From the NCBI RefSeq assembly GCF_011059145.1, contig NZ_JAALLT010000003.1, forward strand, positions 708,877-772,876: 64,000 nt of DNA, given 5' to 3'. Positions within the stretch are counted from its first letter, which is position 1; the number at the start of each line of letters is the position of its first letter. Origin of the DNA: Halalkalibaculum roseum. Its GTDB lineage: Bacteria; Bacteroidota; Rhodothermia; Balneolales; Balneolaceae. The position numbers were made by a program, and so were the translations under genes. The notes under the pieces are model-generated. The model was not told where the DNA came from. It searched no databases and was given only the letters and a program-made list of their open reading frames with translations. Of the stretch, positions 47,162 to 57,490 are shown one piece after another.

Positions 47162-47770
47162 TTACTTAGCATCATTGTAATATTCATTCACCTTATCCCA
47201 ATTGACAAGGTTCCAGAAGTTATTGACATATTCTCCCCGCTTATTCTGGTAATGCAGATAATAAGCATGCTCCCAGACATCTACACCAAGGATGGGCGTT
47301 AAGCCGTTCATCAGGGGACTATTTTGGTTAGGAGTAGAAAGAACTTCTAAAGAACCGTCTTTCTTGACACATAACCAGCCCCATCCTGAGCCGAACTGCC
47401 CGGTGGCTGCATTATTAAACTGCTCCTTGAAGGAATCAAAACTATTGAATTCTTCATCAATAGCATCGGCTATGTCACCGGTAGGTTCACCGCCGCCATT
47501 TGGAGATAGAATGGTCCAAAAGAGCTTGTGATTGGCATAACCTCCACCATTATTAATCACCGCTTGTTTAATGTCTTCGGGTACCTCATTAATTCGCTGC
47601 AGCACCTCTTCAATAGCAAGATCGGCAAAGTCATGACCTTCAAGCGCGGCGTTAACCTTATCCGTGTATCCCTGGTGATGCTTGGTATGATGAATTTTCA
47701 TCGTTCGTTCATCGATATAAGGTTCCAATGCATCGTAGTCATAAGGTAGACTTGGTAATTTGTAAGCCAT
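47162..47770 (-). CDS. sodA: superoxide dismutase, Mn-type (Fe/Mn family)
   Basis: A 202-residue enzyme converting superoxide to oxygen and peroxide. It opens [18 protein letters not shown], with ligands in [19 protein letters not shown] and [15 protein letters not shown]. The GGGYANH start of the second ligand motif and TPNQNSPLM favour Mn (or cambialistic) over Fe-type; that metal choice is an inference. No signal peptide, so cytoplasmic. Confidence 0.95.
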   Translation of the reverse strand: MAYKLPSLPYDYDALEPYIDERTMKIHHTKHHQGYTDKVNAALEGHDFADLAIEEVLQRINEVPEDIKQAVINNGGGYANHKLFWTILSPNGGGEPTGDIADAIDEEFNSFDSFKEQFNNAATGQFGSGWGWLCVKKDGSLEVLSTPNQNSPLMNGLTPILGVDVWEHAYYLHYQNKRGEYVNNFWNLVNWDKVNEYYNDAK

Positions 47771-48013
47771 AATAATTTTTAAATTTTCGTTTTAGGATTT
47801 ACTAAATAATATCTGACAGCAAAGTGCTAGCAATAGGTAATATTTTTTACTGCTAATAAAAAAATCAAATGTAATACGATATTCGTTCCAATAAACGGGG
47901 TTACATCTGTTAACAAAACGACAAATCATTAGACAAGAAATCGTTGTTAATTTATCCTATTTTAAAGTACGTTCAGTTGTTTTGTTAAATCCAGTTTTAC
48001 TTATCACTTCATT

Positions 48014-49474
48014 ATGTCTCGAGATTACGATGTAATTATTATCGGCAGCGGACCGGCCGGGTTCTCATGCGCCATGCAAAGTTCAAAGTTTGACAAAAGA
48101 GCCCTGGTTGTGGAGTCACATGAAAAATACCTTGGGGGCACCTGGATTAATACCGGTACGGTACCAAGTAAAGCACTACGTGAGGCGGCCAAAACAATTT
48201 TAGACTTCAACTCCCAATTCAACAAGGAAGATACTCAGAAGCCTTATGACCGGTTTAAGATGGAGGATCTTCTTCAATACAAAGATGAAATACTGGAGAA
48301 AGAAAATCTTCGGGCCAAGAACGACCTCATTAAAAATGAGGTGGATGTGGTTAGGGGTTTCGGCAAAATTGTTGACGAAAATACGGTTGAAGTGGAAACA
48401 CATATCGGTACCAAACAGACCTACACCGCAAAATATATTCTTATCTGTACAGGGAGTAGCCCTGTAAATCCGGACAAGTTTGAAATCGATAATGATAAAA
48501 TTCTGGATTACAAATCAATACTCAACCTGACGCACATTCCGCGCAGGCTGGTTATTATCGGTACGGGGGTCAATGCGTTGGAATACGCCACCACTTTTTC
48601 AGCTCTTGGTACACGTATTACCATCATTGGAGAAAGAGAGGAATTTTTAACCTTTCTCGATCATGAAGTTAAGGAACACCTCCATAAGATTCTTGCCGAA
48701 AAAAACATACGGATTCATCCCGGTGTTACGGTAGAAGATGTTAATTTCAATCCTTTGAACACTACAACAGAGGTACGCTTCCGTAACAAGAAAGGCGATA
48801 AACGACTTCAGGTCATAGAAACTGAACATGTACTATACCTTGAGGGACGAAAACCCAATACCGATAAAATCGGACTGGAAAAAGTCGGTATTGAAACCGA
48901 TGAGCGTGGCTTCATTCATGTCAACGACAGCTACAAGACGGAAGTCGATACAGTCTATGCTGCCGGTGATGTAGTCGGGTTTCCCCGGTTGGCTTCGGCA
49001 TCTTTTTCCCAGGGAAGACTTGCCGCCTGCAGTATGTTCGGTATACCCGCACTGGAAACACCCGATCAGATACCCTATGGCATCTATACGATCCCGGAGA
49101 TATCAAATATCGGGATTAATGAAAGGGATGCCCGTGAAAAGGGTCTCGATGTAACGGTCGGCAGAGCATATTTCAAGAATAATGCAAAAGCCGACATGAC
49201 CAATCAGGATGAAGGGCTCTTAAAACTGGTATTCGACACTGAAACGCTGAAGCTTTTGGGAGTACACATAATCGGCGAACAGGCCAGTAACCTCATCCAC
49301 CTGGGGCAGGCTGTTATCTCTTACGGCGGGGATGTTCGATACTTTATTCAACATGTCATGAATTATCCCACCCTGAGTGAAGCTTACAAAATTGCAGCAT
49401 TCAATGGCGTCAACCGGGTCTATAAAGCAGGTGTGAAGTACAAGAATATACTGGAGAATAACAATTCCGGATAA
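48014..49474 (+). CDS. sthA: SthA-like NAD(P)+ transhydrogenase (flavoprotein disulphide reductase family)
   Basis: A 486-residue FAD enzyme. FAD site: YDVIIIGSGPAGFSCAMQSS; NAD(P) site: RRLVIIGTGVNALEYATTFSALG. In dihydrolipoamide dehydrogenase the active disulphide would be C-x4-C in GGTCLNVGCIPSKAL. Here the stretch is GGTWINTGTVPSKALREA, with W and T replacing both cysteines, as expected in the soluble transhydrogenase group that lacks the disulphide. The C-terminal half (NYPTLSEAYKIAAFNGVNR) matches SthA. It balances NADH and NADPH pools. Monocistronic. Confidence 0.9.
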   Translation: MSRDYDVIIIGSGPAGFSCAMQSSKFDKRALVVESHEKYLGGTWINTGTVPSKALREAAKTILDFNSQFNKEDTQKPYDRFKMEDLLQYKDEILEKENLRAKNDLIKNEVDVVRGFGKIVDENTVEVETHIGTKQTYTAKYILICTGSSPVNPDKFEIDNDKILDYKSILNLTHIPRRLVIIGTGVNALEYATTFSALGTRITIIGEREEFLTFLDHEVKEHLHKILAEKNIRIHPGVTVEDVNFNPLNTTTEVRFRNKKGDKRLQVIETEHVLYLEGRKPNTDKIGLEKVGIETDERGFIHVNDSYKTEVDTVYAAGDVVGFPRLASASFSQGRLAACSMFGIPALETPDQIPYGIYTIPEISNIGINERDAREKGLDVTVGRAYFKNNAKADMTNQDEGLLKLVFDTETLKLLGVHIIGEQASNLIHLGQAVISYGGDVRYFIQHVMNYPTLSEAYKIAAFNGVNRVYKAGVKYKNILENNNSG

Positions 49475-49518
49475 GCCGAAGCCGATACCCGTAACCGGTT
49501 ATTTGTTACTTATGGAGT

Positions 49519-50229
49519 CTATACGTAATGAATTGCCATAGTCAGACCTTCTGAATCCTCAGGAGGATTTTCAGGCAGTGTTTTCAACTCATCATCAAGA
49601 GATCGTTTCGCAAAAAGAGCAAGCACCATGGCATCCACAATATCATCTTCGTCCACCTGATTTCTGCGATACTCTTCCTTGATGTCACGGAAGAAATCAT
49701 CGGCAAATTTGCTTTGGTCCTTCAACAATCCCAGGCGGTGACGAAGACCTTTCTTGGTAGCTTTTTTCTGTAGAATGGAACTCCCCCCGTTCAGGATCTG
49801 GAACAACAGCTCGGGGTGACTTTCATATACTTTTTCCTCGAATTCTTCATTGTTCGTCAAAAGGCTGTCAACCGTTCTAATATTCGGGGTGATGTTCCAA
49901 GCTTGTATGGAAATCTTCTTTCCCGTGATCTCATAGCTGGTCATTGAAGCTTCAGCATACGTTGGAGCGTGAAGCGCAGGCCGCAAGGGTGGATTAAAAA
50001 CACTGGCTTTATAGTCAGGTCCAAGACGCTCCCGGAGTAGTTCATCACATTCCCTAACGTACTTTTCATCCTCTAGACCAATAGGTACATCTATAAAGAT
50101 ACGATCATAATCTTCGAAAAATTTTTCCAATTCATTATCTGATTCCAGCAGCCAGTAACCCGCATTCCCTTCGTCCAGGCTGATAGCAATCCATCCCGCC
50201 CGGCAACCGTCTAATCCTAAAGTTTTCAA
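49519..50229 (-). CDS. DUF429 family protein (RNase H-like fold predicted)
   Basis: A 236-residue protein. It opens TLGLDGCRAGWIAISLDE, and FIDVPIGL and DEDDIVDAMVLALFA carry the acidic residues of the DUF429 family, predicted to be RNase H-like nucleases. ASVFNPPLRPALHAPTYAEA is a family block. No functional assignment beyond the fold is justified. It lies 10 bases downstream of aspS on the same strand and is probably co-transcribed. Confidence 0.87.
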   Translation of the reverse strand: MKTLGLDGCRAGWIAISLDEGNAGYWLLESDNELEKFFEDYDRIFIDVPIGLEDEKYVRECDELLRERLGPDYKASVFNPPLRPALHAPTYAEASMTSYEITGKKISIQAWNITPNIRTVDSLLTNNEEFEEKVYESHPELLFQILNGGSSILQKKATKKGLRHRLGLLKDQSKFADDFFRDIKEEYRRNQVDEDDIVDAMVLALFAKRSLDDELKTLPENPPEDSEGLTMAIHYV

Positions 50230-50239
50230 ATATATTCCT

Positions 50240-52021
50240 TTATTCTTTTTCGATGTTATTTTTCAGTTTGATATGAAGTTCATCCAGCTGATTTTGATCC
50301 ACATAATCCGGACTATTATCCATCAGGCTTTGCGCTTTCTGATTTTTTGGAAACGCGATGACATCCCTCAGGCTCTTACCTCCTGCAAGTATCATAATGA
50401 TGCGATCCACTCCTAAAGCAATGCCGCCGTGTGGAGGAGCTCCATACTTAAATGCTTCTAAAAGAAAACCGAATCGGTCTTCGGCCTCCTCTTTTCCAAT
50501 GCCTAATAACTTAAACATACGCTGCTGAAGTTCCCGCTCGTGGATTCTTATGGAACCTCCACCTATCTCATAACCATTCAGCACAAGATCGTAACCGCGG
50601 GAACGCACGGAAGCCGGGTCCTCATCCATTTTATCAAGGTCTTCCCTGACCGGCGCAGTGAAAGGGTGGTGCATAGCGTAGTATCTCTGGTCTTCCTTGC
50701 TCCATTCCACAAGGGGAAAATCAGTTACCCACAGAAATTCAAAAGCGTCTTCATCAATCATATTGTGCTCTTTGCCCATCATGAGTCTCATCGTGCCCAT
50801 CTGTTTATACACATCAGGCTTTGGACCCGCCAGGATAAGAACCAGATCGTTCATCTCTGCCCCGGCTTTTTCAAGCATCGCCTTTATGGTATCCTCCTTG
50901 AGGAATTTCTCAACATTACACTTAATCCCTTCCTCTTCATTCTGTTTGATATAGATCATGCCGGCCGCACCGGTTTCTTTCTTAACACGCTCTTCCAGAC
51001 GATCAATCGCACCTCGACCTATAGTGCCCTGTCCCGGTACCTTAATTCCTAATACGCCTCCACCCTTCTTTACAGTGCTTGAAAAGATTTTGAATTCCGA
51101 ATTTTCAACCAGATCCGAAAAGTCAGAAATTTTCATCTCGAAACGGGTATCCGGCTTGTCGGTACCATAAGTTTTCATGGCCTCATCATAAGTCATGCGC
51201 TTGAAAGGAGTATTTGGAACAACATCCATTACATCCTTCAGCAATTGTTGCATCATGCCTTCTGTTGAAGCGATAACATCATCCTCATCCACAAACGACA
51301 TCTCAACGTCCACCTGGGTAAATTCAGGCTGTCGGTCGGCTCTTAAATCCTCATCCCGAAAACACTTTACAATCTGGAAATAGCGATCAAAACCGGAAAC
51401 CATCAGCAGCTGCTTATAGGTCTGCGGACTTTGAGGTAAGGCGAAAAACTTACCCGGATTTACCCTGCTGGGAACCAGGTAATCGCGCGCGCCTTCGGGC
51501 GTACTCTTCATTAAAAAGGGTGTTTCCACCTCCGCAAAATCATGACCGTTATAATAATTGCGGATAGATTGATAGGCATTGGAGCGCAGCATCATATTAT
51601 TCTGGATATCGGATCTTCGAAGGTCAAGATAGCGGTACTTTAATCGTATCTCTTCCCCTGTCGCGATATCATCCTTAATTTCAAAAGGAGTAGTTTCAGC
51701 ACGTGAATAGATGACCAGTTCTTTAGCCGTCACCTCAATAGTACCCGTCTCAAGCTCCTCGTTAATATTTTCCTCACCTCGTCGGGTTACTTCTCCTTTC
51801 ACTCCAATCACATACTCCGTGCGCAGTTCTTCAGCTTTTTCGTGCAGCTTTTCATCATCCTGCTTGAAGACTACCTGGGTAATACCATACCGATCCCTTA
51901 GGTCAATGAAAATAACACCGCCCAAATCTCTTCGCGATGACACCCATCCATTCAGTACTACTTCTTCACTTGTCTGTTCGTTTGAAAGTTCACCGCACGT
52001 ATGCGTCCTTTTTAAGGTCAT
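50240..52021 (-). CDS. aspS: aspartyl-tRNA synthetase
   Basis: A 593-residue class II synthetase of the bacterial type. The N-terminal OB-fold includes LNGWVSSRRDLGGVIFIDLRDRYGITQVVF. Motif 1-2 region: FRDEDLRADRQPEFTQVDVEMSF. The bacterial GAD insertion lies in the middle, and motif 3 is GIALGVDRIIMILAG. It charges tRNA-Asp. DUF429 follows in the same transcript. Confidence 0.98.
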   Translation of the reverse strand: MTLKRTHTCGELSNEQTSEEVVLNGWVSSRRDLGGVIFIDLRDRYGITQVVFKQDDEKLHEKAEELRTEYVIGVKGEVTRRGEENINEELETGTIEVTAKELVIYSRAETTPFEIKDDIATGEEIRLKYRYLDLRRSDIQNNMMLRSNAYQSIRNYYNGHDFAEVETPFLMKSTPEGARDYLVPSRVNPGKFFALPQSPQTYKQLLMVSGFDRYFQIVKCFRDEDLRADRQPEFTQVDVEMSFVDEDDVIASTEGMMQQLLKDVMDVVPNTPFKRMTYDEAMKTYGTDKPDTRFEMKISDFSDLVENSEFKIFSSTVKKGGGVLGIKVPGQGTIGRGAIDRLEERVKKETGAAGMIYIKQNEEEGIKCNVEKFLKEDTIKAMLEKAGAEMNDLVLILAGPKPDVYKQMGTMRLMMGKEHNMIDEDAFEFLWVTDFPLVEWSKEDQRYYAMHHPFTAPVREDLDKMDEDPASVRSRGYDLVLNGYEIGGGSIRIHERELQQRMFKLLGIGKEEAEDRFGFLLEAFKYGAPPHGGIALGVDRIIMILAGGKSLRDVIAFPKNQKAQSLMDNSPDYVDQNQLDELHIKLKNNIEKE

Positions 52022-52116
52022 AAAATTCTTCTACACATTAAATTTCTTTGCCGGTACATTTTAAAAGCCTGAAAATAAGTATAATGAAGACCAATCGCTT
52101 CCCAATTTAGAACAAT

Positions 52117-52554
52117 ATGAGCCACGACACCCTTTTTCTGGTCAACGCCTGTTCAAGTTTTTTTATGGCCGGACTCATCTGGTTTGTTCAGGTGGTGCAC
52201 TACCCTTCTTTTCTTGATGTTGAAGATTCCAATTTTGATCAATTCCATCAAAAGCATGTTATCAGAACGGGTTTTGTGGTAATTCCTCCGATGCTGGTTG
52301 AGCTGATCAGTTCGGCGGTACTTACTTTTTACTTCACACAACTTCCCCTGATTAATGGATTTGGTTTGGCATTGGTACTTGCAATCTGGCTGTCAACATT
52401 TCTGCTGCAGGCACCTACCCACAGCAGGCTTCAGAAAAATTATGACCTCGCGCTGATAGAGAAACTAATTCGAACAAACTGGATCAGAACCATGCTTTGG
52501 TCTCTAAAAGCCTTGCTTTCTTTCTATGGATGTTGTTACTTTTTACTGAGATAG
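52117..52554 (+). CDS. four-pass membrane protein, unknown function
   Basis: A 145-residue integral membrane protein. Segments are visible at about 6-28, 50-74, 78-98 and 120-143. The opening FFMAGLIWFVQVVHYPSFLDV and the middle THSRLQ are shared by a widespread uncharacterised membrane family. No catalytic residues can be named. It is divergent from aspS; the NarL-type regulator follows 112 bases later. Confidence 0.7.
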   Translation: MSHDTLFLVNACSSFFMAGLIWFVQVVHYPSFLDVEDSNFDQFHQKHVIRTGFVVIPPMLVELISSAVLTFYFTQLPLINGFGLALVLAIWLSTFLLQAPTHSRLQKNYDLALIEKLIRTNWIRTMLWSLKALLSFYGCCYFLLR

Positions 52555-52666
52555 GTTATTATGAGAATGCATTTCTCTATTTAATTTGATTTGTTTACTT
52601 TAAATTCATCACCTTCATCACTGAATGGTAAAAATAATCACTACAGGGTAAGATAAAAGGCTACCC

Positions 52667-53308
52667 ATGGCTAAGATCAAAGTACTTATAGCTGATGATC
52701 ACGAAATTCTTCGTTTTGGGATAAGTACGTTTCTCAATTCGGCTGAGAATATAGATGTGGTAGGAGAGGCATCTTCGGGTGATGAATGCATCGAACTGTT
52801 CAAAGAGAAAAATCCTGATGTATGCGTTCTCGACATAAGTATGCCCGGCAAAAATGGTATTGAGACGACGAAAGCAATTCGGGAAATCGATCCGAATGTG
52901 AAAGTTCTCATTCTGTCGATGCATATTGATAAAGCCATTCTCGACCAGGTACTTGAGGCCGGTATCAACGGATACCTGCTGAAGGATACCGAGAAGACAG
53001 AGCTGTTGCACGGAATAGAATCCATTGCCAAAGGACAACAGGTATTCAGCGACCCGATACAGAAACTGATTACCAAGTCTTACCTGAATGGAGGTCGTAC
53101 TCCACATGACAGTATCACCAGCAGAGAGCTCGAAGTATTGCAGCTTATTGTGGAAGGATATTCAAGCAAACTGATTGCCGATAAGCTGAATATCAGTCCA
53201 CGAACCGTTGATACCCATCGCGGCAACATTATGCAGAAACTAAATATACCCAATGCTGCAGGATTGGTTCGCTATGCCATGGAAAACGACCTTGTTTCCA
53301 AGACCTGA
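52667..53308 (+). CDS. NarL/LuxR-family response regulator
   Basis: A 213-residue two-domain protein. The receiver has LIADDHEILRFGI and the phospho-acceptor Asp in VCVLDISMPGKNGIE; the conserved lysine is in GYLLKDTEK. The C-terminal LuxR-type helix-turn-helix is ITSRELEVLQLIVEGYSSKLIADKLNISPRTVDTHRGNIM. No histidine kinase is adjacent, so its sensor is unknown. A strong terminator follows. Confidence 0.95.
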   Translation: MAKIKVLIADDHEILRFGISTFLNSAENIDVVGEASSGDECIELFKEKNPDVCVLDISMPGKNGIETTKAIREIDPNVKVLILSMHIDKAILDQVLEAGINGYLLKDTEKTELLHGIESIAKGQQVFSDPIQKLITKSYLNGGRTPHDSITSRELEVLQLIVEGYSSKLIADKLNISPRTVDTHRGNIMQKLNIPNAAGLVRYAMENDLVSKT

Positions 53309-53424
53309 TTTTCGATCTACGCAATTCTACTTAGACGAATTACCAATTTTTATCTATTGACGAGCAAGCCCCCAGCATGTACATTAGTAGTGCAAATGGG
53401 GTAATAGCCGTCTGTAGATGATAT

Positions 53425-53465
53425 TTAGCAGCTCATCCTTGATTGGAGGGCTGCTAATTTTTTTT
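53425..53465 (+). terminator. rho-independent terminator of the response-regulator gene
   Basis: TTAGCAG (53425-53431) pairs with CTGCTAA (53451-53457) with weaker inner pairing, followed directly by eight T residues. It lies about 117 bases after the stop codon. Confidence 0.85.
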
Positions 53466-53469
53466 GTAC

Positions 53470-55251
53470 CTACCTCGCAACATTCTCTTCTCTGAACTGC
53501 ATTTCGTATAGCTGTTTGTACAAACCGCCTTTCGTCAATAACTCACTGTGACTTCCCTGCTGAACAATTTCTCCCTGTTCGATTACAATGATTCTGTCGG
53601 AATGCTGCACTGTTGAGAGGCGATGCGCGATTATGAACGTCGTTCTGTTTTGCATAAGTCTCTCGAGTGCTTCCTGAACCTGGGCTTCAGATTCTGAATC
53701 GAGTGATGATGTTGCTTCATCCAACAGCAGTATTCCGGGATCCTTCAGCAATGCCCGGGCGATGGCTAATCGCTGTCGCTGACCTCCGCTTAATTTTACC
53801 CCTTTCTCACCTACCTTAGCATCCAGCCCCTGCGGAATCTGCTCGATAAACTCCAGGGCGTTTGCATCGGCTGCCGCCCGCCTGATCTCATCATCAGCGG
53901 CATCCAGTTTGCCATATCTAATATTTTCCTTAATCGAAGTACCAAACAGGTGCACATCCTGCGGGACAATGGCGATATGTTCCCGCAATGATTTCTTCTT
54001 AATATGGCGGATATCATTACCGTCAATTAATATGTTGCCTTTTTGAGGGTCAAAAAATCTAGGAATCAGATTGATCAAGGTGGTCTTTCCCGCCCCGCTC
54101 GGACCCACCACTGCCACGGTCTCACCTGCAAGAATATCCAAACTGATATCCTTGAGTACCGGTCTCTCTTTTTCGTAAGCAAACCAAACCTTTCTGAACT
54201 CTACTCTTCCTTCTATCTGATCTATAGCAATAGCATCGGAAGAATCCTGAATTTCCGGTATTTCATCAAGCAGTTCAAAGATGCGATCGGATGCACCAAC
54301 GGCGGAATTAATATCGGTGTAGAGCCTTGACATCTGGCTAATCGACCGGGATATCGAAAAGGCATAAAAGATAAATGCTACCAGGTCACCGGTTGTCAGC
54401 CTGCCTGCAAGTACCTCCAATCCGCCGTACCAAAATATGATAACCAATGTGGTCATGAACATTACACTGATTCCTGACCAAAAGAGACTGGTGAGTAAGA
54501 TTTTCTTTCGTGAGGTCTGAAAAAGATTTTCAACCGATTCGGTATATCTGCCCACTTCATATACTTCCCTGGCAAAGGCCTTTACTATTCGGATGGCTCC
54601 CAGAGCATCCTCTGCTACAGCCGTAGAATCAGCAAGATCATCTTGTATATCTCTTGAGAGTTTTCTGATCTTGCCTCCAAAGTAGCGGGTAAGAAGCGTA
54701 ACTACCGGAACGGTCAGAAATACGATGAGGCTGAGCCTCCAGTTGAGCATAATCATAAGGGCGATAGATCCCAGCAGGGAAAATGTCACCGTAATGGTTT
54801 GGGGCAGGGCATTCGTTAGTGCTGTGCGCACAGAACCCACATCATTGGTCAACCGGGAAGTTATCTCACCCAGTCGCTTATCGGAAAAATAACGAAAACC
54901 CAGCCGTTGGAGATGTTCATACAATCTCTTTCTGAGATCGGTGACAACACGCTCCCCAACCCACTCCAACCAATAGGTGCTCCCGAAGGAGAGAAAAGCC
55001 TGCCCGACGAAGAGACCGAATAAGATAAGGGCTATAAGATTTAATAAATCGGCATCGGCGCTTTGAAATACAGAATCGAGCAGTGCTTTTAAACCGAGAG
55101 GAACTGAAAGGCCGACTGCTGATGAGGCAACAGCCAGCACTGTTGCCACATAAAATTTGAGCCGGTAAGGCTTACTTAACCTGAATATTCTCCTGATTGC
55201 AAGCCAGAGCGTCTTTGCATCTGATTTTTGTGATGTGTTTTCCTGATTCAA
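53470..55251 (-). CDS. MsbA-like ABC exporter (fused permease and ATPase)
   Basis: A 593-residue half-transporter. Six membrane helices occupy about residues 25-310; the ATPase follows with Walker A VVGPSGAGKTTLIN, Q-loop IAIVPQDVHLF, signature KLSGGQRQRLAIARAL and Walker B ILLLDEATSSLDSES. It works as a homodimer and could flip lipid A-core or other lipids. The substrate cannot be fixed from sequence. It stands alone on the minus strand. Confidence 0.92.
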   Translation of the reverse strand: MNQENTSQKSDAKTLWLAIRRIFRLSKPYRLKFYVATVLAVASSAVGLSVPLGLKALLDSVFQSADADLLNLIALILFGLFVGQAFLSFGSTYWLEWVGERVVTDLRKRLYEHLQRLGFRYFSDKRLGEITSRLTNDVGSVRTALTNALPQTITVTFSLLGSIALMIMLNWRLSLIVFLTVPVVTLLTRYFGGKIRKLSRDIQDDLADSTAVAEDALGAIRIVKAFAREVYEVGRYTESVENLFQTSRKKILLTSLFWSGISVMFMTTLVIIFWYGGLEVLAGRLTTGDLVAFIFYAFSISRSISQMSRLYTDINSAVGASDRIFELLDEIPEIQDSSDAIAIDQIEGRVEFRKVWFAYEKERPVLKDISLDILAGETVAVVGPSGAGKTTLINLIPRFFDPQKGNILIDGNDIRHIKKKSLREHIAIVPQDVHLFGTSIKENIRYGKLDAADDEIRRAAADANALEFIEQIPQGLDAKVGEKGVKLSGGQRQRLAIARALLKDPGILLLDEATSSLDSESEAQVQEALERLMQNRTTFIIAHRLSTVQHSDRIIVIEQGEIVQQGSHSELLTKGGLYKQLYEMQFREENVAR

Positions 55252-55334
55252 GACATTGGTTTTAATTTACCATAGAAATGCAACAGTCCACTCTGATAAA
55301 TGGTTTCAAAAAGAGTTCCATAAGTAATCCAACG

Positions 55335-55877
55335 CTATGACCTATCGGAGCGCAAAATGGCAAAACACTTCACATCTTTATATATACCCCACTTCTTGAA
55401 GCGATGTCTGTGCATCCCTTCATATTTCATCCCCAGTTTATTCAACACCCTTCCAGATGCTTCATTTCCGGTCATATGATGTGCTTCTACACGATTGAGT
55501 CCCAGCTTCTCGAAGGCAAACGCCAGAACTTCCCTGCTCGCTTCAGTAGCGTACCCTCTGCCCCAATACGACTTGCCTATCCAGTATCCGAGCTCTGCTG
55601 AATCGTGCTTTGGCTCCAGGCGAAGTCCAACTCCACCTGAAAGTTCCCCTGTGTTTTTGATGCACACAGCCCAAGCAATTTCATTCCCTTCCTCGAAATC
55701 CCTCTCCTTTTTTTCAAGCCAATCTTCTGCGTCCTGAAGGGTAAAAGGGTGTGCAATACTTAAGGTGGTAGCTGCAATATCCCGGTGCCCGCATAGTTCC
55801 TTTAAAGCTGTTTTATCGGATTTTCTAAAATCCCTCAGCAGTAAACGCTCTGTACACAATTCGGGAAATTTGTTCAT
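55335..55877 (-). CDS. GNAT acetyltransferase, RimJ/RimL-like
   Basis: A 180-residue N-acetyltransferase. It opens ELCTERLLLRDFRKSD, with AELGYWIGKSYWGRGYATEASREVLAFAFEKLGLNRVEAHHMTGNEASGRVLNKLGMKYEG, which covers the acetyl-CoA site and family signature. It may acetylate a ribosomal protein N-terminus or a small amine; the target is unknown. Confidence 0.9.
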   Translation of the reverse strand: MNKFPELCTERLLLRDFRKSDKTALKELCGHRDIAATTLSIAHPFTLQDAEDWLEKKERDFEEGNEIAWAVCIKNTGELSGGVGLRLEPKHDSAELGYWIGKSYWGRGYATEASREVLAFAFEKLGLNRVEAHHMTGNEASGRVLNKLGMKYEGMHRHRFKKWGIYKDVKCFAILRSDRS

Positions 55878-55954
55878 AGTGTTTTAGAAAGAACAAAGGT
55901 TACACGGATTTTCTATTTACCTTTACTAGTTAATTCCACAGTGCCTATGTTCTG

Positions 55955-56959
55955 TTAATCATTTTCAGAAAAAGCCGAATCAAAAGCGGCTGAAGAAGGA
56001 GGAAAATCAATACTCTTCACATATGCACATGACTCCTCTGCACCGAATTCGCGGTCCATACCACTGTCTTCCCATTCTACAGACAGCGGACCTGAATATT
56101 CAATACGATTCAACGACCGAATGACGCGTTCAAAATCAATATTCCCTCGACCGACGGAGACAAAATCCCAGAATCGATCCTTATGGCCGAAGTCGAGATG
56201 ACCTCCAAACACACCGGACCTGCGGGACTCATCCGACCACCATACATCCTTCATGTGGGCATGATAAATACGATCACCGAATTCTTCTATGAACGCAATA
56301 TAATCCACTCCCTGGTAACCCATATGGCTTGGGTCGTAGTTAAAGCCGAAAGCTTCCCTGCCGTCCAGCACTTCAACGGCTCTCTCGGCAGTTGAAATGT
56401 CGAAGGCTATTTCGGTAGGATGGACTTCCAAGCCGAATCGAATTCCCTCATCATCAAAAACATCCAGAATAGGATTCCAGCGAGATGCAAAATCCTGAAA
56501 TCCCTCCATAACAGTTTCCGGTTTATTGGGCGGGAAAGAATACAGCTTAGACCATATGGAACTGCCTGTAAAACCGTTCACAACTTTCACACCCAGCTTG
56601 GCAGCTGCCCTTGCCGTATCCTGCATCTCCTTTGCTGCCCGTTTACGCACACCCTCAGCATCACCGTCACCCCAAACGTGCTTCGGAAGGATATCTTTAT
56701 GACGCTCATCGATCAGATCGCATACTGCCTGACCTACAAGGTGGTTACTGACAGCCCAGACTTCCAATCCATGTTCGGCAAGGATCTCTTTTCTTCCCTC
56801 ACAGTAGCCATCATCCTTGAGGGCTTTCTGTACATTGAAGTGGTCACCCCAGCAGGCAAGTTCAAGTCCATCATAGCCCCACGAAGCAGCTTTTTTTGCG
56901 ATTGTTTCCAGTGAAAGGTCGGCCCACTGACCGGTAAAGAGAGTAACGGGACGTGCCAT
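55955..56959 (-). CDS. sugar phosphate isomerase/epimerase-like TIM-barrel protein
   Basis: A 334-residue xylose isomerase-like protein. Metal-ligand segments include [39 protein letters not shown] and [16 protein letters not shown]. Members isomerise or epimerise sugars or inositols. The substrate is not evident, and the gene is isolated. It lies upstream of the tRNA-Met region, separated by about 260 bases. Confidence 0.9.
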   Translation of the reverse strand: MARPVTLFTGQWADLSLETIAKKAASWGYDGLELACWGDHFNVQKALKDDGYCEGRKEILAEHGLEVWAVSNHLVGQAVCDLIDERHKDILPKHVWGDGDAEGVRKRAAKEMQDTARAAAKLGVKVVNGFTGSSIWSKLYSFPPNKPETVMEGFQDFASRWNPILDVFDDEGIRFGLEVHPTEIAFDISTAERAVEVLDGREAFGFNYDPSHMGYQGVDYIAFIEEFGDRIYHAHMKDVWWSDESRRSGVFGGHLDFGHKDRFWDFVSVGRGNIDFERVIRSLNRIEYSGPLSVEWEDSGMDREFGAEESCAYVKSIDFPPSSAAFDSAFSEND

Positions 56960-57216
56960 AAATCAAGAATTTTTGTTGTTGAATTTCTGAATGAGTTGAA
57001 TGCTTTATTCTCGTTTATTTGCAGGTAAATGTCAAAGGGTGAAATTGGGCAAATGGCAGAAGGGAGAAGGAAAATACTAGTTACAAAAAAACTTTGTGCA
57101 ACTCCGTAATACTCTGAGTAGCTCTGTGGAATAGCATTTGATAACTATATGTCAAAAGCTATACCACTGAGTAACACAAAGAAGCGCAGAGGGACACAAA
57201 GAAAAGTTAGGAAAAG
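56960..57216. other. intergenic region with a long inverted repeat, upstream of the tRNA
   Basis: No ORF. It contains the imperfect inverted repeat listed separately at 57089-57201 and otherwise AT-rich sequence. The tRNA-Met gene starts directly after it, and about 200 further bases precede proS. Confidence 0.4.
57089..57201. repeat. imperfect inverted repeat with about 42-base arms
   Basis: The left arm (57089-57130; CTTTGTGCAACTCCG...) and right arm (57160-57201; ...GGGACACAAAG) are reverse complements at about two thirds of positions, with TATxCCACxGAG and ACAAAG blocks exact. The loop is about 29 bases. Similar CACTGAGTAACACAAAG-type sequences are a known style of Bacteroidota intergenic repeat. 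Confidence 0.6.
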
Positions 57217-57290
57217 TAGCGTGGGAGGGAGTCGAACCCTCGGCCTCCGGGTTATGAATCCGACGCTCTTACCACCTGAGCTACCACGCC
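57217..57290 (-). tRNA. tRNA-Met (CAT anticodon, elongator type)
   Basis: The minus strand reads a full cloverleaf: acceptor GGCGTGG with CCACGCT, D-arm GCTC/GAGC, anticodon loop TTCATAA, T-arm GAGGG-TTCGACT-CCCTC and discriminator A. The first acceptor pair is a G-T. No CCA is encoded. A lysidine tRNA-Ile is a possible alternative reading of a CAT anticodon; the stem sequence fits the elongator Met type better. Confidence 0.93.
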
Positions 57291-57490
57291 ATCAACTCGA
57301 AAGGAAGCCAAATATAAAACTTTTCTGACAAAACATTAAGCAATTTTTTATATCAATTAAGACCCTTACTTGCCTTTGTGTCTAAGTGGTATTATTCACT
57401 TAAACTTCTTTTTTGAGGCTCTTCATTTTCGCCTTATTTTTAGCTATTCGATAAATCCAATTCATATTTTAAAGCGCACATCATTTTCCC

